Source of the DNA: CAYQTL01 sp964420405
Lineage (GTDB): Bacteria; Acidobacteriota; Thermoanaerobaculia; Thermoanaerobaculales; Sulfomarinibacteraceae
NCBI GenBank assembly: GCA_964420405.1
Contig: CAYQTL010000115.1
Location: 1-9,076 of the forward strand
Length of the DNA: 9,076 bases
Direction of reading: 5' to 3'
The position numbers and the translations under genes are program-made. The notes below the pieces were generated by a model that saw nothing but the letters and a program-made list of their open reading frames with translations, made no database searches and had not been told where the DNA came from. Below, piece by piece: positions 1 to 3,845 of this stretch. How positions within the stretch are numbered: position 1 is the stretch's first letter; every line of letters starts with the position of its first letter.

Positions 1-30
1 GCGCTACGAGAAGCCGGCGGCCTCCGCCCC

Positions 31-48
31 CGTCCGCGTCCGTGCCCG
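31..48 (-). repeat. GGACGC-type repeat, intergenic copy 1
   Basis: Read on the minus strand this is CGGGCACGGACGCGGACG. The same 18 bases occur exactly at 7835-7852, inside the start of the era gene. A near copy (17 of 18 bases over a shifted 18-base window) lies at 1832-1849 on the minus strand. It is a simple-sequence family distinct from the GGGATC tracts. Confidence 0.55.
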
Positions 49-142
49 AACGGCGCCGGCCGGAGGGCGCGACACCGTCCGGGTCTGCTGTCGCGGGCGT
101 CGCCCCTGCCGCTGGCGCTGGCACAGTCGATGGGCGCGAGCG

Positions 143-184
143 GGACCATCGGGATCGGGAACGGGATCGGGATCGGGATCGGAG
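143..184 (+). repeat. GGGATC/GGGAAC hexanucleotide tract, copy 1 (G-quadruplex-capable)
   Basis: The layout is GGACCATC, then GGGATC, GGGAAC, and three GGGATC units, then GGAG. Five GGG runs separated by exactly 3 nt fit the G3N3 pattern of a potential G-quadruplex on the plus strand. Positions 154-184 are a perfect 31-bp inverted copy of 1855-1885 on the other side of pilT. The tract lies downstream of pilT, so a pilT read-through transcript would carry the C-rich strand. Confidence 0.85.
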
Positions 185-202
185 CCCGGCGGCGGCCGGG
201 CT
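175..202 (+). repeat. GGGATC-GGAGCCCGGC unit with stem-loop, copy A
   Basis: The 17 bases at 175-191 (GGGATCGGAGCCCGGCG) recur exactly at 284-300. At both places the GCCCGGC part is the left arm of a perfect stem-loop. Here AGCCCGGC (183-190) pairs with GCCGGGCT (195-202) around the loop GGCG. Read on the minus strand, the hairpin is followed by a C-rich stretch and not by a T tract. It could be a secondary terminator for pilT or part of the repeat element. Confidence 0.6.
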
Positions 203-219
203 GCGGAGCTCGGAGGAGG

Positions 220-272
220 TCCTTCGACTCCCTCCGCGCCCCGGAGGGGCGCTCCGCTCGCTCAGGATGACG
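220..272. repeat. Palindromic dispersed-type intergenic repeat
   Basis: The unit runs from TCCTTCGACTC to CTCAGGATGACG. Outer arms TCCT (220-223) and AGGA (264-267) enclose a perfect central stem, GCGCCCC (236-242) with GGGGCGC (246-252) around the loop GGA. From memory, sequences with these two ends are scattered between genes in many GC-rich environmental genomes; I could not verify that here. Only this copy is in the window. A short stem-loop sRNA or attenuator is possible but nothing shows it. Confidence 0.55.
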
Positions 273-292
273 TCGGCGGGAACGGGATCGGA

Positions 293-314
293 GCCCGGCG
301 CCCCGGCGCCGGGC
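293..314 (-). terminator. Perfect GC stem-loop abutting the pilT stop codon
   Basis: GCCCGGCGCC (293-302) and GGCGCCGGGC (305-314) are exact reverse complements, giving a stem of 9 to 10 bp with almost no loop. The outer base pair uses the last base of the pilT TAG stop. On the pilT strand the hairpin is followed by TCCGATCCCG and no T run, so it is not a classical intrinsic terminator. Its position and stability still suggest an end-of-transcript or 3'-protecting structure. Its left arm is shared with the unit at 175-191. Confidence 0.5.
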
Positions 315-1750
315 TACCGCTTGAAGAAGCCCGACTGGGGCTTGCCGCCGGAGTCCTGGAGCTGCTGGTTGAGCTGCCGGATGCGCTCGTTCAGCGCCGC
401 GATCTTCTGCTGGGCGTCGTCGCGGAGCCGCTGCGCCTCGGACTGCGACACCTCGAGCTGGCGCCGCATGTCGTCGGCGGAGGTCGACGAGCTGTCGAGG
501 GTCGACCGCAGGTCGGCGATCTCCGACTCGAGCTGGGCGATCTGGTCGTCCTTCTCGGCCAGCTTCACCTTGTGTCGCTCCTCCATCTCCTCGTACAGAC
601 GCTTGGTCTCGAGCAGCTCGGTGATCTGCGAGAAATCGGCCGTCGACGGCGACATGTCACCCTCCCTGAACCTCTCCTCGATCTGGGGGAACATCTTCCG
701 GAGCTTCAGCGACAGGTCCTCCGGGTCCCACGAGATGTCGAGCGCCTGCTGGTAGGTGATCTGGCTGTAGGCGAGCAGCGCGATCAGCGACTGGTTCATG
801 CTCTGCATCTTGTAGTAGGTCACCGAGCTCTCCATCTCCTCGGTGATCTCCTTGATCTCGCCTTTCTCGATGTGCTTGGAGATCTTCGGCGAGTTGACGA
901 GGATCTCCACCGCCGGCAGCCGGCCGTCGCCTTCCTTGCGTTCCACCAGCTGCATCGAGACGATCGCGCGCAGCACGAGGGCGAGCTGGGAGCGGACCTG
1001 ATGCTGCTGGTCGACGGGGTAGGAGTCGATGATCCGGTCCACGGTCTGCGCCGCGGTGTTGGTGTGCAGGGTCGAGAACACCAGGTGGCCGGTCTCGGCC
1101 GCCGTGATCGCGGTCGACATGGTCTCCAGGTCGCGCATCTCGCCGACCATGATCACGTCGGGATCCTGCCGGACGCAGTTGCGCAGCGCCTCGTGGAACG
1201 ACGGCGTGTCGCTGCCCACCTCGCGCTGGGAGACGGTCGCGCGGTCGTCGGAGAACAGGAACTCGATCGGGTCCTCGATGGTGACGATGTGGCACGGTCG
1301 CATCCCGGCGATGCGGTGGACCAACGCCGCCAGGGTGGTGGACTTGCCCGATCCCGTGGGTCCGGTCACCAGCACCAGGCCGCTGGGATACTCGGTGAAG
1401 GTGTCGAGAACGTCGGGCAGGTTGAGCTGCTCGATGTTCTGGATCTCGAACGGGACCCGTCGGAAGACCGCCGCCATCGTGCCGCGCTGCAGGTACATGT
1501 TGCAGCGGAACCGGGCCACGCCGGGCACGCCGTAGCCGAGGTCGATGGCCTGGCGCTGCTGGAACTTGTCGCGCTGCACGCGGGACAGGATCGGCAGCAG
1601 CATGCTCTCGACCTCGTCGGGCTGGAGCGGCGCCGCCTTGATCGGGATCAGGCGTCCCTGGATCCGCAGCAGCGGCGGGCGCATCGGCTTGATGTGGAGG
1701 TCCGAGGCGCCCTTCTTGGTCATGAACATGAGCAGCTCTTTGAGCTCCAC
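314..1750 (-). CDS. pilT: Type IV pilus retraction ATPase, PilT/PilU family, with C-terminal coiled-coil extension
   Basis: A 478-residue cytoplasmic secretion-type ATPase expected to form a hexamer at the pilus base and power pilin retraction (twitching, DNA uptake). Visible motifs are Walker A GPTGSGKST at 130-138, the Asp box around TIEDPIEF (157-164), Walker B DPDVIMVGEMRD at 196-207 (E204), and the His box GHLVFSTLHTN at 221-231. The start is GTG at 1750, with GGAGG 8 nt upstream and the usual N-terminus MELKELLMFMTKKGASDLHI. Two things are odd. The PilT retraction motif AIRNLI is replaced by PKISKHIEKGE (288-298), more like PilU or PilT paralogues. After the normal end (about residue 365) there are about 110 further residues rich in E/Q/L/R, predicted coiled coil at 376-421 and 425-467, ending in GFFKR. 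No other pilus gene is in the window. The ATPase family is certain; PilT versus PilU is not. Confidence 0.93.
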   Translation of the reverse strand: MELKELLMFMTKKGASDLHIKPMRPPLLRIQGRLIPIKAAPLQPDEVESMLLPILSRVQRDKFQQRQAIDLGYGVPGVARFRCNMYLQRGTMAAVFRRVPFEIQNIEQLNLPDVLDTFTEYPSGLVLVTGPTGSGKSTTLAALVHRIAGMRPCHIVTIEDPIEFLFSDDRATVSQREVGSDTPSFHEALRNCVRQDPDVIMVGEMRDLETMSTAITAAETGHLVFSTLHTNTAAQTVDRIIDSYPVDQQHQVRSQLALVLRAIVSMQLVERKEGDGRLPAVEILVNSPKISKHIEKGEIKEITEEMESSVTYYKMQSMNQSLIALLAYSQITYQQALDISWDPEDLSLKLRKMFPQIEERFREGDMSPSTADFSQITELLETKRLYEEMEERHKVKLAEKDDQIAQLESEIADLRSTLDSSSTSADDMRRQLEVSQSEAQRLRDDAQQKIAALNERIRQLNQQLQDSGGKPQSGFFKR

Positions 1751-1758
1751 GTCATCCG

Positions 1759-1763
1759 CCTCC
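1759..1763 (-). promoter_or_regulatory. Shine-Dalgarno GGAGG of pilT
   Basis: GGAGG on the minus strand lies 8 nt before the GTG at 1750. An ATG at 1755-1753 is in a different frame, so this site supports the GTG as the true start. Confidence 0.75.
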
Positions 1764-1789
1764 GGTCGGGTGCTGGGGCACCGGGTAGA

Positions 1790-1798
1790 ACTCTAGCA
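1790..1798 (-). promoter_or_regulatory. Candidate extended -10 element of pilT
   Basis: TGC-TAGAGT on the minus strand matches an extended -10 (TGn plus TATAAT, 4 of 6). It would start transcription near 1783, leaving a leader of about 33 nt. No -35 resembling TTGACA is seen at the right distance. The GGGATC tract at 1855-1890 would then lie upstream of the promoter, not in the transcript. Confidence 0.35.
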
Positions 1799-1831
1799 CG
1801 GGCGGGAGGGTCGGCTGGCGTGAGCCCGTCT

Positions 1832-1849
1832 TCCGCGTCCGCGGCCGTG
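1832..1849 (-). repeat. GGACGC-type repeat, intergenic copy 2
   Basis: Read on the minus strand this is CACGGCCGCGGACGCGGA. It differs by one base from 7839-7856 in the era coding start. It sits just beside the GGGATC tract at 1855-1890. Confidence 0.4.
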
Positions 1850-1854
1850 TCTCT

Positions 1855-1890
1855 CTCCGATCCCGATCCCGATCCCGTTCCCGATGGTCC
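1855..1890 (-). repeat. GGGATC/GGGAAC hexanucleotide tract, copy 2 (G-quadruplex-capable, minus strand)
   Basis: On the minus strand it reads GGACCATC, GGGAAC, three GGGATC, GGAG: the same flanks and order as copy 1 but with one GGGATC unit fewer. Shared flanks outside the hexamers show that copies 1 and 2 derive from one element and are not independent microsatellites. Four GGG runs with 3-nt loops lie on the pilT coding strand, about 104 nt before its start codon. Confidence 0.85.
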
Positions 1891-2005
1891 TGCCAACAGC
1901 ACCCGCCGGACAGTGATCCAAGGACGTCGTGAAAGGGATCGGACCCGACGGGGAGGAAAGCTCGCAGGAGGACGTGTGGAGGGCCGGGTCGCGCCCGGGT
2001 TCCGA

Positions 2006-2042
2006 CGGGTACGCATGCCCGTATGTCTCGTCCGCGTACCCG
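2006..2042. promoter_or_regulatory. 9-bp inverted repeat with 19-nt spacer, possible operator
   Basis: CGGGTACGC (2006-2014) and GCGTACCCG (2034-2042) are exact reverse complements separated by 19 nt. It is the longest inverted repeat in the 192 bp between the two GGGATC tracts that I noticed. Such spacing could suit a dimeric or cooperatively binding regulator, or an RNA stem-loop if transcribed. No regulator is encoded nearby. Its distance to the downstream ATG is about 125 nt. Confidence 0.35.
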
Positions 2043-2082
2043 ATGGTCCCCCGCGGCGGTGGGGGCTCCGTTTCGAGCCCGG

Positions 2083-2116
2083 CCATCGGGATCGGGAACG
2101 GGATCGGGATCGGATC
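2083..2116 (+). repeat. GGGATC/GGGAAC hexanucleotide tract, copy 3 (G-quadruplex-capable)
   Basis: The order is CCATC, GGGATC, GGGAAC, two GGGATC, GGATC. Four GGG runs with 3-nt loops lie on the coding strand of the adenosyltransferase gene, ending 51 nt before its start. It shares a 23-bp perfect inverted match with copy 2 (ATC-GGGAAC onward). The last unit is shortened to GGATC. Confidence 0.8.
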
Positions 2117-2123
2117 GAACCGG

Positions 2124-2149
2124 GCGGAGGGGAATGCGCTACCCTCCGC
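2124..2149 (+). promoter_or_regulatory. Stem-loop and weak -10 just upstream of the adenosyltransferase start
   Basis: GCGGAGGG (2124-2131) pairs exactly with CCCTCCGC (2142-2149) around a 10-nt loop. GCTACCCT at 2138-2145 overlaps the right arm and weakly resembles the GCTA-type -10 elements of pilT and phoH. If transcription starts upstream the hairpin would lie in the leader, 18 nt before the ATG; if it starts at about 2152 the leader is about 16 nt. The sequence alone does not decide. Confidence 0.3.
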
Positions 2150-2167
2150 GGAGATGTTACCGGGGCG

Positions 2168-2725
2168 ATGAAGATCTACACCCGGACCGGAGACGCGGGC
2201 CAGACGTCCCTGTTCTCGGGGGGGCGGGTGCCGAAGGACCACCTGCGCGTGGAGGCCTACGGCACCGTGGACGAGCTCAACTCGGTGCTCGGCCTGCTGC
2301 TGTGCGAGCCGCTGCCGGACGGGGTTGGCGACCGGCTGCGGGCCGTGCAGGAGTCCCTGTTCTCGATCGGCGGGACCCTGGCGGACCCCGGCGGGAAGTT
2401 CCCCCACGACCCGGTCGCCTGGGAGGCGGCGCCGCTGGAGGGATGGATCGACGAGATGGAGACGGAGCTGGCGCCGCTGGACCGCTTCATCCTGCCCGGC
2501 GGGTCGCGGGCGGCGGCCCTCGCCCACGTGGCGCGGACGGTGTGCCGGCGCGCGGAGCGGCGGGTGCTGGCCATCGCCTCCGACGGCCCCGGGGTTCCCG
2601 GCGACCTGCTGGCGTACCTCAACCGCCTCTCCGACGCGTTGTTCGTCCTCGCCCGGTTCGCCAACGCGCGGCTCGGCTTCGCCGATCCCGAGTGGACCCC
2701 CCGGGCAGCCGGGACGCGTGGGTGA
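2168..2725 (+). CDS. Cob(I)alamin adenosyltransferase, PduO/MMAB type
   Basis: This 185-residue cytoplasmic enzyme transfers the 5'-deoxyadenosyl group from ATP to cob(I)alamin to make coenzyme B12, usually acting as a trimer. Family motifs are clear: TRTGDAGQTSL at 5-15 (ATP binding), YGTVDELNS at 31-39, LPGGS at 109-113, ARTVCRRAERR at 122-132 with the conserved arginines, and YLNRLSDALFVLAR at 150-163. The length is normal. The ATG at 2168 fits the canonical MKIYTRTGD start. The ribosome binding site is poor: GGGG only 2 nt away or GGAG 14 nt away. The gene is monocistronic in appearance, 145 bp before phoH, and no B12-dependent enzyme or B12 riboswitch is adjacent. PduO, CobO-like and MMAB naming vary for this family; the reaction is not in doubt. 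Confidence 0.95.
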   Translation: MKIYTRTGDAGQTSLFSGGRVPKDHLRVEAYGTVDELNSVLGLLLCEPLPDGVGDRLRAVQESLFSIGGTLADPGGKFPHDPVAWEAAPLEGWIDEMETELAPLDRFILPGGSRAAALAHVARTVCRRAERRVLAIASDGPGVPGDLLAYLNRLSDALFVLARFANARLGFADPEWTPRAAGTRG

Positions 2726-2737
2726 CGACCCCGCTGC

Positions 2738-2746
2738 TGCTACAAT
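2738..2746 (+). promoter_or_regulatory. Candidate extended -10 promoter of the phoH operon
   Basis: TGC-TACAAT matches an extended -10 with 5 of 6 consensus bases, a striking AT-containing site in very GC-rich DNA. It lies in the gap after the adenosyltransferase stop (2725). Transcription would begin near 2753 and give a leader of about 118 nt before phoH. No good -35 is visible: GTGACG at 2722-2727 is only 13 nt away. Confidence 0.5.
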
Positions 2747-2760
2747 GCCCGGGTATGCCT

Positions 2761-2775
2761 GGAACCCGAGGTTCC
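2761..2775 (+). promoter_or_regulatory. Short perfect hairpin at the start of the phoH leader
   Basis: GGAACC (2761-2766) and GGTTCC (2770-2775) pair exactly around the loop CGA. It sits about 8 nt after the predicted transcription start. There is no following T run, so a terminator for the preceding gene is unlikely. It may protect the 5' end of the operon mRNA, but this is inference from position. Confidence 0.4.
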
Positions 2776-2870
2776 GTGCAGGCGCGATCCGAGATCCGAC
2801 GCCTCCGGGCCGCGGGCCGAACCGTCCGGCGCGCCACGGGGAGTGACGTCGGCCTGGCTGCACGCTCGAG

Positions 2871-3845
2871 ATGACGTTCCGGATCACCGTCGACGAGGCG
2901 AACGCGGGCCGCCTGTACGGCACGCGCGACGAGAACCTCCGTTACCTGGAGGAGCGGCTGGGGGTGTCGATCGCCGCCCGGGGCCGGGAGGTCTCGATCG
3001 AGGGACCCGACGACGGGGCGCAGATCGCGGCGCGGCTGCTGGAGTCGTTCGACACCCTCATGGCCGCCGGCGGCGACATCGGACGGGAGGAGTACCGCAC
3101 CGGGGTGCGGGTGCTCGAGGAGGACCTGCAGGTCGACCTCGTCGACTTCTTCCTCGACGCGTCGATCTCGACCACGCTGAAGCGCTACATCGTGCCGCGC
3201 AACCTCAACCAGCGCAGGTTCATCCGCGCCGTCACCGACCATGACTACGTGTTCGCCACCGGGCCGGCGGGGACCGGCAAGACCTACCTGGCGGTGGCCA
3301 TGGCGGCGGCGGCCCTGAACGACAAGGAGGTGCGCCGGATCGTGCTCGTGCGGCCGGCGGTGGAGGCCGGCGAGCGGCTCGGTTTCCTGCCCGGCGACCT
3401 GGTGGAGAAGATCAACCCGTACCTGCGTCCGGTGTACGACGCACTGTACGACCTTCTCGGCTACGACAAGGTGTCCAAGCTGATCGAGCGGCAGGTGATC
3501 GAGATCGCCCCGCTCGCGTTCATGCGCGGCCGGACCCTGAACGACGCCTTCATCATCCTCGACGAGGCGCAGAACACGACCCACGAGCAGATGAAGATGT
3601 TCCTGACCCGGATGGGGTTCCACTCCAAGGCGGTGATCACCGGCGACATCACCCAGATCGACCTGCCCGGCGGGCAGCGGTCGGGGCTGGTGGAGGCGCT
3701 GGAGATCCTCCGCGGCGCCGAGGGTATCGCGTTCCTGGCGTTCACCCACCGCGATGTCGTCCGTCACCGGCTGGTGCAGGAGGTGGTGGACCGCTACGCC
3801 CGGTGGGAGGCCCGCAGCGGCGCGCGCGGGGGCGTCGACCGCTGA
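2871..3845 (+). CDS. phoH: PhoH family P-loop ATPase (PhoH/YbeZ type)
   Basis: This 324-residue cytoplasmic NTPase is of the type usually paired with YbeY and thought to act in RNA processing or ribosome maturation, probably as an RNA helicase-like motor. Residues 1-110 are the PhoH-type N-terminal region. The P-loop domain shows Walker A GPAGTGKT at 131-138, the PhoH hallmark RPAVEAGERLGFLPGD at 161-176, Walker B IILDEAQN at 228-235, and the TGD sensor at 257-259. The ATG at 2871 is the first start after an in-frame TGA at 2844. It has no clear Shine-Dalgarno, only GAG right before it. The stop overlaps the next start (TGATG at 3843-3847), giving coupled translation with the HD-domain gene. 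PhoH is only historically named for the phosphate regulon, and no Pho box is seen here. Confidence 0.95.
   Translation: MTFRITVDEANAGRLYGTRDENLRYLEERLGVSIAARGREVSIEGPDDGAQIAARLLESFDTLMAAGGDIGREEYRTGVRVLEEDLQVDLVDFFLDASISTTLKRYIVPRNLNQRRFIRAVTDHDYVFATGPAGTGKTYLAVAMAAAALNDKEVRRIVLVRPAVEAGERLGFLPGDLVEKINPYLRPVYDALYDLLGYDKVSKLIERQVIEIAPLAFMRGRTLNDAFIILDEAQNTTHEQMKMFLTRMGFHSKAVITGDITQIDLPGGQRSGLVEALEILRGAEGIAFLAFTHRDVVRHRLVQEVVDRYARWEARSGARGGVDR

Larger units (their letters stand above)
1..313. other. Left-edge non-coding, repeat-rich region downstream of pilT
   Basis: I see no gene I can support here. The open frames on both strands give arginine/proline-rich or Gly-Ile/Gly-Ser low-complexity products, because GC-rich DNA and the GGGATC repeats contain few stops. 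What the region holds, left to right: a GGACGC-type repeat (31-48, minus), a GGGATC tract (143-184), a GCCCGGC stem-loop (183-202), a palindromic repeat (220-272), a short second GGGAAC-GGGATC stretch (278-289) and a strong stem-loop touching the pilT stop codon (293-314). The end of an unseen gene at the extreme left cannot be excluded. Confidence 0.6.
1751..2167. other. Divergent intergenic region between pilT and the cobalamin adenosyltransferase gene
   Basis: This stretch of 417 bp separates two divergently transcribed genes. It contains the pilT ribosome binding site and candidate -10, a GGACGC-like repeat (1832-1849), a GGGATC tract on the minus strand (1855-1890), a 9-bp inverted repeat (2006-2042), a second GGGATC tract on the plus strand (2083-2116), and a hairpin (2124-2149) overlapping a candidate -10 for the downstream gene. 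An open frame from a GTG at 1929 runs into the downstream start, but it passes through the repeat and is Gly/Ser/Ile low complexity, so I do not call it a gene. No cobalamin riboswitch is recognised. Confidence 0.65.

Noticed and set aside
143..184. GGGATC units as a CRISPR-like or tandem protein repeat
   Set aside because: Units are 6 bp without spacers and lie outside genes; they are simple-sequence tracts.
42..755. Plus-strand open frame across the left repeats and the pilT tail
   Set aside because: Antisense to the coiled-coil codons of pilT, Ser/Arg-rich, with no family resemblance.
1940..2167. GAGGAAAGCTC at 1953-1963, reminiscent of the 5' core of RNase P RNA
   Set aside because: No matching 3' core or other conserved RNase P regions follow, and the space before 2168 is too short.
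1891..2167. Possible cobalamin riboswitch upstream of the B12 adenosyltransferase
   Set aside because: No B12-box sequence such as GCCACTG and no recognisable riboswitch layout is seen.
1929..2171. 80-codon frame ending in ATGA over the adenosyltransferase start
   Set aside because: It passes through the GGGATC tract and is Gly/Ser/Ile low complexity. Any gene whose second codon begins with A creates ATGA, so the overlap is weak evidence.
572..2725. Very long plus-strand open frame running antisense to pilT and into the adenosyltransferase gene
   Set aside because: Only the part from 2168 on matches a family. The upstream part is antisense to pilT, Arg/His/Leu-rich low complexity, and kept open by GC content and the stop-free GGGATC repeats.
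2761..2775. Intrinsic terminator of the adenosyltransferase gene
   Set aside because: The hairpin has no T tract after it and lies downstream of a good -10 for the next operon.
2755..2874. 39-codon frame (MPGTRGSVQ...) just after the TACAAT box, ending in ATGA over the phoH start
   Set aside because: Third-position GC is about 71 percent against about 97 percent at the start of phoH, the product is Arg-rich without motifs, and the ATGA follows simply from Met-Thr. Kept only as a possible leader.
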